Below are positions 6,495 through 14,273 of a stretch of DNA of 64,000 bases, piece after piece. The notes under the pieces are model-generated. The model was not told the DNA's origin and made no database searches. It saw only the letters and a list, made by a program, of their open reading frames with translations. The stretch is from Lachnospiraceae bacterium (GTDB lineage Bacteria > Bacillota > Clostridia > Lachnospirales > Lachnospiraceae). How positions within the stretch are numbered: position 1 is the first letter of the stretch; each line of letters begins with the position of its first letter. Both the position numbers and the translations under genes were made by a program. The stretch covers positions 49,723-113,722 of the forward strand of contig JAGACK010000014.1 of the NCBI GenBank assembly GCA_017614155.1. The letters are read 5' to 3'.

Positions 6495-9170
6495 ATGATG
6501 ACTATCAGAAAAACAATCGCGGTTGTTCTTATTATGACGATGACAGTGTCGCTTGCAAGCGGCTGCGGGAAAAAGGATGCAGATGCCGGCAGCAAAGCCA
6601 CGGAAAGCAGCGCCACGAAAGAAAGCGGCGCATCGGAACCTGCAGAAGAGGCAGGGAACGAAGAAACTGCAGGCGGGGAGGAGAAAGAGGCAAATATCCC
6701 CGGGCATTATGACCTTTGGACCTATGCTGCAGGCGGGGAGTATACGGTAGAGGTACCGCATGACGAACTGGGGATGACAGGTTTTGTTTTCCTGGAAGCA
6801 GATCATACCGGCAGCATGGGACAGAGCGTGTCCGGTACGGAGAGCAGCAATAACGACATCACATGGGATGATGACGGCAATATCACCATATTTGGCCAGA
6901 ACCTGTATACCTTTGAAGTGGTGGGAGATGTACTCATTGTGAATATGGGTGAAGGAGCGGTCAAATATTACTATGTGCGTGAAGGTGTTGATGCAGCCAC
7001 GGCTTACAATGACTTCAAACAGGGAAAAGGCGTAAAGACAGCGGCGGATAATAACGGCGGCGCTGGGGCCGGGGACAATAACGATGTGTCCGTGGGCCAG
7101 ATGCCTGTTCCGGCTGACTGTATGTTCCGCCTGGCAGCCAGAGAGGACATGGGAAAGCGCATCACCGGAAATGACCTGAAAAAGGGCGGCTATGATGAAT
7201 ACTGGCTGCAGTCCGGCGTGGGCGGAGAGGTCGACTTTAACATGGGTACAAGAGACCTCCATGACGGCAGCTTTTTCCTGGATGATACTTACGGCGCGAT
7301 AACCAGATATAATACCGATACGGCTGAGCCGCTCTACCCCTATTCAGTAGCAGCGGACGGGGATGTGCTCTTTGTGAAGGTCAAGGGCGATACCCTGATC
7401 TTTGCCCGCGATGGCGCAGACACAGACGATGCGCTGAAAAAAGCGGGAGAAACCCCCGACCTCAAGATAAAGAGCGGTGAGATCCCCGAGGGACTGACAG
7501 GCTACAAGCCTACCCCCAGAGATGTAAAGATACCGATGACAGGCGGAAATATTTATTTTGACCCTGCAAACGGGCATATTGACTATATAGAACCGGGCGT
7601 AACAGAGATCGACTATCCGAGAGGCTTTGACGGCATAGGTATATTTGAGATGAAATGGGGGCTTTATGACGCAAATAAGCTGCGTATCTTCCACTGTGCG
7701 CCGGATATGTTCCCGGTATATAAAGATGAGGATACGGGCAGATTCGGTCAGGATATCTATGCCACCCATGCGGGTTTCGGATGTGCATCATTCGGACATG
7801 CGATGTTCTGCGGTTTTTCGGCAGACCGGCCGCAGGCCATTGATTATCTCGGAAATATTGAATACTTTGAATACGGTCCCGTCTTCTGTAACGCAAATCT
7901 CAGGGATTTTATGAATCTCCGTGACTCCTTGAGCACGGATATTAAGGATTATAAAATGATAAGCGGGAAAGACAGTGAGATAAAGAAGCTTACAGAGGCA
8001 GTGATCGATACAGACAGGGACGGAAAGAGGATACTGGAGCGTGTGGGCAAGTTCTGCCGTTCTGATTATGTTTATGATTATGAGACCGGAAGATATGACA
8101 CAAAGCATACGGATCAGAAGCTTGTTGATGAGAAGGAGGCGATAAGAAAAAGCCTTAACGCAAGCGGTCATGGAATTTATAACGAGGGCAGGGCTTATCT
8201 TATGAGGGATATGTGCGTTGCGGCAGGCATCCCATGTGTGACCCTGATCCTTGGAAAAACGGATGTGTACGGAGATAATTACAAATCCTACGAGGATTAT
8301 TATAACAGGAACTATGAGGGAGAACCCATGAAGAGCCGCCATGCGGATGACTACGCTGATGATGACATACCCGAGGATACACAGGAACAGATCGATGCCG
8401 CAAAATATGCGGCGCCTATGAGCGGTGTCTTTAATCTTGCCTATGTGGACGGAAGGTGGCAGCTGATCAATGGTAACGGAGCAGTGGGAGTCGGCGGAAA
8501 GGATGTCGGTCCCAACGGAACCTTCACCCGTTATGAGATCCTGGAAGCGGACGGCAAACCCATAGACCATGTGGACAGGCAGGAGTGCTATAAGGAAGTC
8601 TATGATATGCAGCAGGACTGTTTTGCGAAAATGATCGCAAAGGGCGAGCTTCCCGACTGGTATACCTTTGATCATGTGCTGGATGACAGCGGTACTTATT
8701 ATCTGTACGACGGTATAGATGAGAAGGGAAATGTAACCCTTCCCGAGGATACTCTCGGAAAGAAGGATAACTGGATAAAACTCGATATGGACGGAACGGG
8801 AGAGATGAATTTCAACGGTCTTCACTCGAAGGTGGCATGGTGCAGCAACGCCGGAAATCTTACCTGCTGCAGCGCGGATGCCAAGGCCTGTGCGTCCTTC
8901 AGCGGCTGGGTTGCGGCCAGGGAAACCCGTGACACCACAGGCTGCCGCTGGGACGGGAAATCCCGTGAGCACGGAATATCCGGCAGGATCCTCTTTATCA
9001 AGGACGGGAAATATGCGGAGCAGAACTTCCAGGTTATGGAGCCGTACGGCGTATCCATGCAGCTCCTTGATACGGATAATCAGGAAGAGGACGGCTACCG
9101 TTACAGATTCCTGAAGGATCAGGGCACTGGAACCCCGGGCAGCTATGGCAAGAGCCCGTGGAAAAAATAA
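6495..9170 (+). CDS. Large lipoprotein with a transglutaminase-like region
   Basis: The 891-residue protein has a lipoprotein signal peptide (SLASGC, Cys24), an acidic Ala/Glu-rich linker (25-75), then two related segments of about 100 residues and a long C-terminal half. The part around residues 555-670 (EGRAYLMRDMCVAAGIPCVTLI ... GVFNLAYVDGRWQLIN) follows the layout of bacterial transglutaminase-like domains. The usual nucleophile Cys and the His before the W-strand are not at their expected places (Arg and Val-Phe instead), so it is probably a non-enzymatic or altered fold. Two adjacent ATGs (6495, 6498) follow GGGGG, which belongs to a partial REP-like element. It is anchored outside the membrane; the role is unknown. 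Confidence 0.8.
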   Translation: MMTIRKTIAVVLIMTMTVSLASGCGKKDADAGSKATESSATKESGASEPAEEAGNEETAGGEEKEANIPGHYDLWTYAAGGEYTVEVPHDELGMTGFVFLEADHTGSMGQSVSGTESSNNDITWDDDGNITIFGQNLYTFEVVGDVLIVNMGEGAVKYYYVREGVDAATAYNDFKQGKGVKTAADNNGGAGAGDNNDVSVGQMPVPADCMFRLAAREDMGKRITGNDLKKGGYDEYWLQSGVGGEVDFNMGTRDLHDGSFFLDDTYGAITRYNTDTAEPLYPYSVAADGDVLFVKVKGDTLIFARDGADTDDALKKAGETPDLKIKSGEIPEGLTGYKPTPRDVKIPMTGGNIYFDPANGHIDYIEPGVTEIDYPRGFDGIGIFEMKWGLYDANKLRIFHCAPDMFPVYKDEDTGRFGQDIYATHAGFGCASFGHAMFCGFSADRPQAIDYLGNIEYFEYGPVFCNANLRDFMNLRDSLSTDIKDYKMISGKDSEIKKLTEAVIDTDRDGKRILERVGKFCRSDYVYDYETGRYDTKHTDQKLVDEKEAIRKSLNASGHGIYNEGRAYLMRDMCVAAGIPCVTLILGKTDVYGDNYKSYEDYYNRNYEGEPMKSRHADDYADDDIPEDTQEQIDAAKYAAPMSGVFNLAYVDGRWQLINGNGAVGVGGKDVGPNGTFTRYEILEADGKPIDHVDRQECYKEVYDMQQDCFAKMIAKGELPDWYTFDHVLDDSGTYYLYDGIDEKGNVTLPEDTLGKKDNWIKLDMDGTGEMNFNGLHSKVAWCSNAGNLTCCSADAKACASFSGWVAARETRDTTGCRWDGKSREHGISGRILFIKDGKYAEQNFQVMEPYGVSMQLLDTDNQEEDGYRYRFLKDQGTGTPGSYGKSPWKK

Positions 9171-9186
9171 ACCTGGTTTTCATTGC

Positions 9187-9387
9187 AACTTGAATGTATT
9201 TCTGATCGAATGCGGGAAAGGAGCAGTTCCGATAGAGGTCAAAGCCGGAAAAAGCAGATAGAGATCACTTGATAATCTCCTGAAGCGGGATGAGCTCCCT
9301 TATGGATTTAAGCTGAGAGATGGAAATATAGGAAGGTCAGGCAAAAAGATAACTCTGCCGCTTTATATGGGTTCTTTTATTCGATGA
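9187..9387 (+). pseudogene. C-terminal remnant of a DUF4143-type AAA ATPase
   Basis: The open frame reads ...FLIECGKGAVPIEVKAGKS, an in-frame TAG at 9259, then RSLDNLLKRDELPYGFKL and KKITLPLYMGSFIR. The words PIEVKAGK, RSLDN and ITLPLYM are the hallmark C-terminus of DUF4143 ATPases. The nonsense codon and lack of a start make it a dead fragment. It accounts for most of the gap between the lipoprotein and the next operon. Confidence 0.8.
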
Positions 9388-9398
9388 CAAGATGCGGT

Positions 9399-9430
9399 TT
9401 GTATTCAGACCGTCTGGCATGTGGTATAAT
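9399..9430 (+). promoter_or_regulatory. Promoter of the ExbBD-like operon
   Basis: TATAAT at 9425-9430 is preceded by TGG (extended -10); the -35 region (TTGTAT 9399 or TATTCA 9402) is weak. Between it and the first gene, CCAAG-TTGACAG-CTTGG (about 9463-9480) forms a short hairpin that could be an operator. Confidence 0.6.
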
Positions 9431-9532
9431 TTAAGCTGGTTTTATTTAGGTATAACTTTCAAACCAAGTTGACAGCTTGGTTGACAAAAATGGCTTGAAA
9501 GGAGGCACTATAATACGGACATTAAAACGAAT

Positions 9533-10309
9533 TTGTTCGGTTCTTCAGAATTAAGAAGGGTTACTCAGCAAAAGAAATATTTTTCTGTTATCGAGTATGA
9601 GAGGGATGTATCCGTTTCGCCAGACATAGCTCAAGTTGCATATTTTGCCTCAGAGATGAATGTAAGAAAAAAACAGCTGGTCATTCAACTAGAGAACAAT
9701 GATGGTGTCTTTGTTCAAGCTGGAGAAATGCAAATGATGATTGGCGATATTGAGGCTACCACTTGGGTTAAGGGCGTTGGAGATTTTATGAAAAAGGCAG
9801 TTAGTAGTGCGGTAACGGATGAAACGGTTGTTAAGCCGCATTATGTTGGTGAGGGGATTTTGGTCTTGGAGCCGACATATAGACACATTGTCTTGGAAGA
9901 TTTGGAAGAATGGCCGGATGGTATTATCATTGAAGACGGCATGTTCCTGGCTTGTGAAGATAGTGTTGAGATGGAACTGTCAGTACGCAAGAATATATCT
10001 TCACTCATTCTCGGAAAAGAGGGAGCTATTAATTCGGCTTTCTACGGGAAAGGTATTATGGCATTGGAAAGCCCGGTCCCGCAAGATGAGTTAATAGAAG
10101 TTGACCTCGTAGAAAATATAATCAAGATCGATGGAAACATGGCTGTGGCATGGTCTCCAAATCTGAAATTTACAGTGCAGAAATCAATGGGAACTCTGAT
10201 AGGGTCCGCAGTTTCAAAAGAAGGATTTGTCAATGTATATGAGGGAACAGGCAGAGTCTTGATCGCTCCGGTAAGAAGTAATAAGGGGATAAACATTCCT
10301 GAAAAATAA
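9533..10309 (+). CDS. AIM24-family protein, first gene of the ExbBD-like operon
   Basis: The protein of about 258 residues is a beta-rich AIM24/TIGR00266 family member. It shows the repeated pattern with VFVQAGEMQMMIGDIEATT, GEGILVLEP and GTGRVLIAPVRS, typical of the trimeric TRAP-like fold. In bacteria the function of this family is unknown. The start is uncertain. TTG 9533 is the first standard initiation codon, but the strong AGGAGG at 9500-9505 lies 27 bases away. The same frame has ACG at 9515, nine bases after that site, giving (M)DIKTNLFGSSEL, so a non-standard ACG start or a mutated ATG is quite possible. Downstream genes follow closely in the same direction. Confidence 0.85.
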   Translation: MFGSSELRRVTQQKKYFSVIEYERDVSVSPDIAQVAYFASEMNVRKKQLVIQLENNDGVFVQAGEMQMMIGDIEATTWVKGVGDFMKKAVSSAVTDETVVKPHYVGEGILVLEPTYRHIVLEDLEEWPDGIIIEDGMFLACEDSVEMELSVRKNISSLILGKEGAINSAFYGKGIMALESPVPQDELIEVDLVENIIKIDGNMAVAWSPNLKFTVQKSMGTLIGSAVSKEGFVNVYEGTGRVLIAPVRSNKGINIPEK

Positions 10310-10327
10310 GAAATGAGAGGTGTCAAC

Positions 10328-10876
10328 ATGGAAAACTTGGCTGTTTTTATTGGATCATCTATCAATTGGATTATTAGCGCGTTGGCGCTGATAACAATTG
10401 TCGGATTTGCTTACACGGTTTATGGTGTAAGTGCATTGGAGAAAAAAATCGAAGAAGACAGAAAAAAGTCTGGGGGACGAAAGGAATACACGCAAGGCGG
10501 AATCAAACGAGAAGCCGATGTGTATACATGGGAAGACAATCTGAATAATATTGAAGCGTTTAATAAGGTTCAGCTTAAGTACTCTATATTTGAACAGTTT
10601 GTTCCGATATTTCCTCTTCTTGGCATTCTTGGAACGGTAGCTGGCATAATTGAACATTTAGACAATCTTAAGGAGATGAAAGTTGCACTGGCTCTGTCTA
10701 TGTCGACCACATTTTATGGACTGATAGCGGCGATTTTATTGAAAATTATCGATGCTGTTTTTGTTAGTAAGTCAGTTAACAAGATGGCCCTGTTCTTTGA
10801 CACATATGAACAGAATTACCAGATGGTTAAAGACAAGCATAATCAGGAAGCCGAAAAATTAGATAATAGGGGATAA
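10328..10876 (+). CDS. MotA/TolQ/ExbB-like proton channel subunit
   Basis: The 182-residue protein has an N-terminal membrane helix (about 5-30), a cytoplasmic loop and a pair of helices at about 95-150. The segment PIFPLLGILGTVAGII followed by ALALSMSTTFYGLIAAILL is the conserved core of TolQ/ExbB/MotA (PF01618), where the Thr and Gly residues line the ion path. Start 10328 follows GAGAGGTG; the upstream ATG 10313 has no site. The next gene, an ExbD-like protein, starts 6 bases after its stop. Together they should form a proton-driven 5:2-type motor in the cytoplasmic membrane. Confidence 0.85.
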   Translation: MENLAVFIGSSINWIISALALITIVGFAYTVYGVSALEKKIEEDRKKSGGRKEYTQGGIKREADVYTWEDNLNNIEAFNKVQLKYSIFEQFVPIFPLLGILGTVAGIIEHLDNLKEMKVALALSMSTTFYGLIAAILLKIIDAVFVSKSVNKMALFFDTYEQNYQMVKDKHNQEAEKLDNRG

Positions 10877-10882
10877 AAGAAT

Positions 10883-11440
10883 ATGAGATTGAAGAACAAG
10901 CCCAAATCGTTGGGGCAGTTTATAATTGACTTGACCCCGTTATTGGATGTTATTTTTATAGTGCTTATAGTTGTTCTGTCCTTTCAGGATGATTATAGTA
11001 AGGTCGCAGACGATAGATATACACAAGCTACGCAGATAGAACAAAAGGCCAAAGATGATATTTCCGCAGCATCGGCTAGCCTTGCAACTGCAGAGGAGCA
11101 TATTGATACTTATGCGAACATGCATGATTATGTAAATGTAGTTACTATATATGCAAGTTATAAGCCGTCAAACAGAAAATATAGAACCTTGCATGTCGAG
11201 ATAAACAACGCTGATTTATGGGAAAAAGAAATAAATCCCAGTAATGAGGACCGTATATGGACAGAATGTCAGAGTTATATTGAGGGCAAATTGGCTGACA
11301 ATAGAGATTTGCCGACTGTATTCTCGATTATGGATGAAAAAATGTTATACCGAGATGAGCAGTCTGTTTTGTCATTATATGAGAACTTGAATATTAAGGA
11401 TAAATACGAAAAGAATAACATGGAGAAGGATGATGAATAA
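10883..11440 (+). CDS. ExbD/TolR/MotB-like motor subunit
   Basis: The 185-residue protein has one N-terminal membrane helix and an outside domain. The helix segment DLTPLLDVIFIVLIVVL aligns with the E. coli ExbD stretch VTPFIDVMLVLL, and Asp22 falls at the position of the essential proton-carrying Asp25. After it come a helical linker (residues 40-80) and a small folded domain with VFSIMDEKMLYRDEQSV, similar in layout to the ExbD periplasmic domain. It overlaps the next gene by 11 bases. Confidence 0.85.
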   Translation: MRLKNKPKSLGQFIIDLTPLLDVIFIVLIVVLSFQDDYSKVADDRYTQATQIEQKAKDDISAASASLATAEEHIDTYANMHDYVNVVTIYASYKPSNRKYRTLHVEINNADLWEKEINPSNEDRIWTECQSYIEGKLADNRDLPTVFSIMDEKMLYRDEQSVLSLYENLNIKDKYEKNNMEKDDE

Positions 11441-11924
11441 ACCGATTGCAATTATCGTTCTGATTATTTTAGTCTTGTTCCTCGTTATTCTTTTAAGAAT
11501 TCTTATTCCGGCATTTACGAATTACTTAAAAAACCTTCCCAAAGGCATCTTCGTTCTTCTTGTCTTGGCTGTAATTGCGGCGATGGTTTATTTAGTTGTT
11601 TTCTTGATTAAATCCAACGGTACAGGTGGAGAGATTGGAAACACGCCGGAAGAAGTCGAAACGCAAGTTGAGGAAGAAAAGAATGAGGTAGTGCTTGAAA
11701 GAATAGAGGACTGTATAATACTTCGAGATGATCAGATTTGGATTAACAATGTTCAAGTCGGGATGGATTTTGTTGAAAAATACATTGATGAACATGTGGT
11801 AAGCAACACACATCTTACCATAGTTGACGATTACTCATTAGCATCTTTGCATCATGAGATAACCGCTCTGTGTGACAAAAAAGGGGTGAATTACAGTAAC
11901 GAAGATGAAAAATGGATTGAATAA
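11430..11924 (+). CDS. Membrane protein with ExbD-like outer domain
   Basis: The 164-residue protein has two N-terminal hydrophobic helices (about 5-30 and 40-62), an acidic linker and a C-terminal domain of about 75 residues with RDDQIWINNVQV and LTIVDDYSLASLHHEI. The VDDY-containing beta-alpha unit is shared with the next protein (IILVDDYAES), and both recall the TolR/ExbD fold. Two ATGs (11430, 11433) follow GGAGAAGG. The role is inferred: an extra stator-type or load-coupling subunit for the motor. Confidence 0.7.
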   Translation: MMNKPIAIIVLIILVLFLVILLRILIPAFTNYLKNLPKGIFVLLVLAVIAAMVYLVVFLIKSNGTGGEIGNTPEEVETQVEEEKNEVVLERIEDCIILRDDQIWINNVQVGMDFVEKYIDEHVVSNTHLTIVDDYSLASLHHEITALCDKKGVNYSNEDEKWIE

Positions 11925-12390
11925 TAAAACTAAACTAGTAGTGGCTATTATCCTTTCTTCGCTATTATTGGTCGCTTATGTGTTTTATAAGCCCGTGTTG
12001 AAGAATGCGGATAAACCATTTATTGAATTGAGCGGGGCAGTTGGAAATGCTGTGGGAAATGCAGAAAGTGCATATATCGTAGCTAATCCGACTCCGATAC
12101 CGGAGCCCGTTCCCACGCCACCAGTTGTGGAAGAATCAGAGCCCGAAAAACCTAAGCCTAAAGATGTACAGATGGAGGTGGTGGTCGGTGATGAAAAAAT
12201 CTCTTTTGGGGCCATCAAGGATGCAGACATTTCCGTATTCAAGAGTTTGTTTGAAAGTGGAACGATGAAAGAAAAGAAGATAATACTTGTAGATGATTAT
12301 GCAGAGTCAGGAACTTTCAATCGTTTAATCAAATTATTCAAAGAGTCTGGAACGGATTTTGAAATCGAAGAGAGAGTATATGATGACTAA
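11905..12390 (+). CDS. TonB-like membrane protein with Pro-rich linker and ExbD-like domain
   Basis: The 161-residue protein has one N-terminal membrane helix (12-30), a Pro/Glu-rich extension (PTPIPEPVPTPP and EPEKPKPK, about 63-90) and a C-terminal alpha/beta domain containing IILVDDYAES and FNRLIKLFKESG. A membrane helix followed by a Pro-Glu/Pro-Lys arm is the architecture of TonB and TolA, proteins that carry energy from an ExbBD motor to distant partners. In a cell without an outer membrane the partner would be in or beyond the peptidoglycan. It overlaps its neighbours by 20 and 11 bases. Confidence 0.7.
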   Translation: MKNGLNNKTKLVVAIILSSLLLVAYVFYKPVLKNADKPFIELSGAVGNAVGNAESAYIVANPTPIPEPVPTPPVVEESEPEKPKPKDVQMEVVVGDEKISFGAIKDADISVFKSLFESGTMKEKKIILVDDYAESGTFNRLIKLFKESGTDFEIEERVYDD

Positions 12391-13429
12391 TATAATCAAA
12401 AAGTATAAGTATGGAATTGCTATTATTCTTTTGCTTTCGATGGCGGTTGTTGTTCCAATGTATGCAAGAGACCATGCGGCAAGACTGAAGGAATGCTTAC
12501 AAACGGAATATTTATATTATTCAGTCCCGATAGCCACACTCAATAACGAGCAAAGCTCTGATAAGAATGCCTTTAAAGAGAAATATGATGATCGATATGT
12601 AGTTATCTCCGGAAGTGTTACCGTTGATTCTGTCTTAAAAAATAATAAAGGGCTTATTATTAAAGACATAAACGGTAACAAGGCAAGTATAAATACATCT
12701 GCCAGCGAAATCAAAAAATTGGTTGAGAGCATTAGTGAAGGGACGCGTGTTGCAGTATACGGTAAACTCGATGTCACTGGTTGGTCGAATGATTCCTATG
12801 AAATCATTGCTAAGCAGTTGACTACAAGTGCTAATACTCAGTTTTCAAATGGAAGTTATGTTTTTTATCCAAATGAGGAGTACAATGGCGCTTTGGTAGA
12901 TGGTTTAACTTCTGCAAAGACTGTTAAGTATTACATCCCGACAACATGGAAGGATAGTTATGTTTCTTCTGCATTAACAAATAATGGTGTAAAGGGATTT
13001 CAATACTATTTGAATGCGTTGTCTCCGCCGAATCCGGAATATCCAGAGATTTTTTCGATATTCTTCTTTGACTATGAAACCTATTTGGAGAAAGTGCCGA
13101 CAAACCCTTCTGATGGTGACAAAAAGGATATTGAGGAAGCTATAGTTAGAAATATTTTGCAGAATTCTGACGAGAAATTCAAAATTTCTATAGAGACGAT
13201 CAAGGATATTAATGAAACAAAGATGGACTATTATTCAACAACCTATAGGCCTAAAGATGGTCGCGACTATAGGCTTGAGTTCTTTTTCCGTGCGGGCAAG
13301 AAAGGAATAACATGTATGTTGTATGTTTACTATCCATCGGAAGTTGCTGTTAAGCATGTAAGAGAAGTTGCATATCTTATTGAAACGATGGAAGTGGAAT
13401 CGAAAGCACTCAGTAATAGTCAAAGATAG
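12380..13429 (+). CDS. Membrane-anchored protein with OB-fold-like domain, end of the ExbBD-like operon
   Basis: The 349-residue protein begins with a signal anchor (TNIIKKYKYGIAIILLLSMAVVV). A domain at about 45-130 (KEKYDDRYVVISGSVT ... VAVYGKLDVTGW) has the layout of a tRNA_anti-like OB fold. The C-terminal 200 residues are unrecognised. Start ATG 12380 overlaps the previous stop; the TTG at 12359 is less likely. A decayed copy of its last codons lies at 5266-5346. It is likely exported and may be the load of the motor complex. Confidence 0.75.
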   Translation: MMTNIIKKYKYGIAIILLLSMAVVVPMYARDHAARLKECLQTEYLYYSVPIATLNNEQSSDKNAFKEKYDDRYVVISGSVTVDSVLKNNKGLIIKDINGNKASINTSASEIKKLVESISEGTRVAVYGKLDVTGWSNDSYEIIAKQLTTSANTQFSNGSYVFYPNEEYNGALVDGLTSAKTVKYYIPTTWKDSYVSSALTNNGVKGFQYYLNALSPPNPEYPEIFSIFFFDYETYLEKVPTNPSDGDKKDIEEAIVRNILQNSDEKFKISIETIKDINETKMDYYSTTYRPKDGRDYRLEFFFRAGKKGITCMLYVYYPSEVAVKHVREVAYLIETMEVESKALSNSQR

Positions 13430-13488
13430 ACTTATCAGGGAGACAGGGGAGAACAGTCCTTATTATCTATACGACGAATTGCGACAAA

Positions 13489-13514
13489 AGAGCGCTTACA
13501 TTTGTAAGCGCTCT
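13489..13514. terminator. Perfect hairpin between the operon and a convergent gene
   Basis: AGAGCGCTTAC (13489-13499) pairs with GTAAGCGCTCT (13504-13514) around a 4-base loop, with A/T-rich flanks on both sides. It can end both the ExbBD-like operon and the convergent small gene at 13541. A degenerate REP-like copy lies just before it near 13437-13460. Confidence 0.85.
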
Positions 13515-13540
13515 GCATTTTCATATCCTGATCATATTAC

Positions 13541-13774
13541 TTAAGCATGTTTTTTGGCAATTCTCCTGTTACGCTGTCCAACAGCTCTCATCATTGCTTC
13601 ATACCTTTTAGGCGTGGTCACAGGATCAGTTTCAGGACAATCATCATCATAGACTTCAGATAAGCGTCCCTCTGCAAGGAGCTGATCCTGCATTTTTCTT
13701 GCAGATTCAATCATGTTTATTTGCTCTTGTGTAGGTTTCTGATCTTTATCTATTGTGTATGCAACATCTGCCAT
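13541..13774 (-). CDS. Small protein, probable BrnA-like antitoxin
   Basis: The 77-residue protein (MADVAYTIDKDQKPT ... VYDDDCPETDPVTTPKRYEAMM) has a good ribosome site (AGGAGAT, 9 bases upstream). The YDDDCPE motif is common in small clostridial antitoxin-like proteins. The fragment directly upstream on the same strand is a broken BrnT-like toxin, so this is probably its surviving antitoxin. Assignment rests on that context. Confidence 0.6.
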   Translation of the reverse strand: MADVAYTIDKDQKPTQEQINMIESARKMQDQLLAEGRLSEVYDDDCPETDPVTTPKRYEAMMRAVGQRNRRIAKKHA

Positions 13775-13788
13775 GTCCCATCTCCTCT

Positions 13789-13970
13789 TTAATTTCGTCC
13801 GCTGATATTGTCGTTATATGCGGCAATTTCGTACTTATTTGCAAGTCGTGCCGATATTATCCTGATATCGGTTCTCTGAGTAACAGTATTTGCTCTGTCA
13901 CAGTATACTGCAAACAATATATAATTTTACACTCAAATAGGACTCTCGACAAGTCGTTTCAGTCACAAGC
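13789..13970 (-). pseudogene. Frameshifted C-terminal part of a BrnT-like toxin
   Basis: On the minus strand, SYLSVKLYI and then, after a frameshift, LFAVYCDRANTVTQRTDIRI and ISARLANKYEIAAYN precede a stop at 13789. The words (R)IISAR and the Tyr-rich end are those of the BrnT ribonuclease family. The 5' part is missing, cut where dispersed repeat copy 2 begins. Confidence 0.6.
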
Positions 13971-13973
13971 ATT

Positions 13974-14013
13974 TTAGTATGTGTTCAGACCACCGAAAAT
14001 AGTGTATTATTAA
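13974..14013 (+). repeat. Dispersed 40-bp repeat, copy 2
   Basis: It matches the copies at 4902 and 22359. Here it is followed by ATGTGATCTG and a T-run (TTTTTTTA). The CAGACCACC box and this tail can form an imperfect hairpin with a U-tract, so it may act as a terminator or leader attenuator. Confidence 0.75.
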
Positions 14014-14102
14014 TGTGATCTGTTTTTTTAGAAAAGGAGACGGAACTTACAATCAAGGCCGGGAGCATGAGCAAATATAACTGATGAGAATGGTGGAAAC
14101 AA

Positions 14103-14273
14103 ATGATAATATTGGACAGACAAATGAGTCTGAAAGAAATAGAATTCGACTCCCTGATAAATCCGCCCAGAAACCGTGATGACGGATATCCGCGTGGCGG
14201 CAGGGATGTTTCAAGCCCGGAGAAGAGAAAAAAGATAGAGGAGATCGTAAGCAGATGGATACTACCCTGTTAG
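14103..14273 (+). CDS. Small ORF, 56 residues, coupled to the next gene
   Basis: The frame MIILDRQMSLKEIEFDSL ... SPEKRKKIEEIVSRWILPC starts at ATG 14103 and overlaps the next gene by 19 bases in another frame. The composition is protein-like and charged. I do not recognise the family. It may be an N-terminal partner or a separate small subunit of the following protein. Confidence 0.5.
   Translation: MIILDRQMSLKEIEFDSLINPPRNRDDGYPRGGRDVSSPEKRKKIEEIVSRWILPC

Noticed and set aside
7788-8972. 394-codon minus-strand frame
   Set aside because: It is antisense to the large lipoprotein; codon pattern and signal peptide support the plus strand.
9481-9514. Promoter TTGACA/TATAAT at the AIM24 gene
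   Set aside because: The boxes are 22 bases apart and the TATAAT overlaps the ribosome site and first codons; the extended -10 at 9425 is better.
9399-13429. Zorya-type defence system
   Set aside because: The channel pair resembles ZorA/ZorB only in general; no ZorC, ZorD or ZorE-like gene is present and the ExbB-like protein lacks a long cytoplasmic tail.
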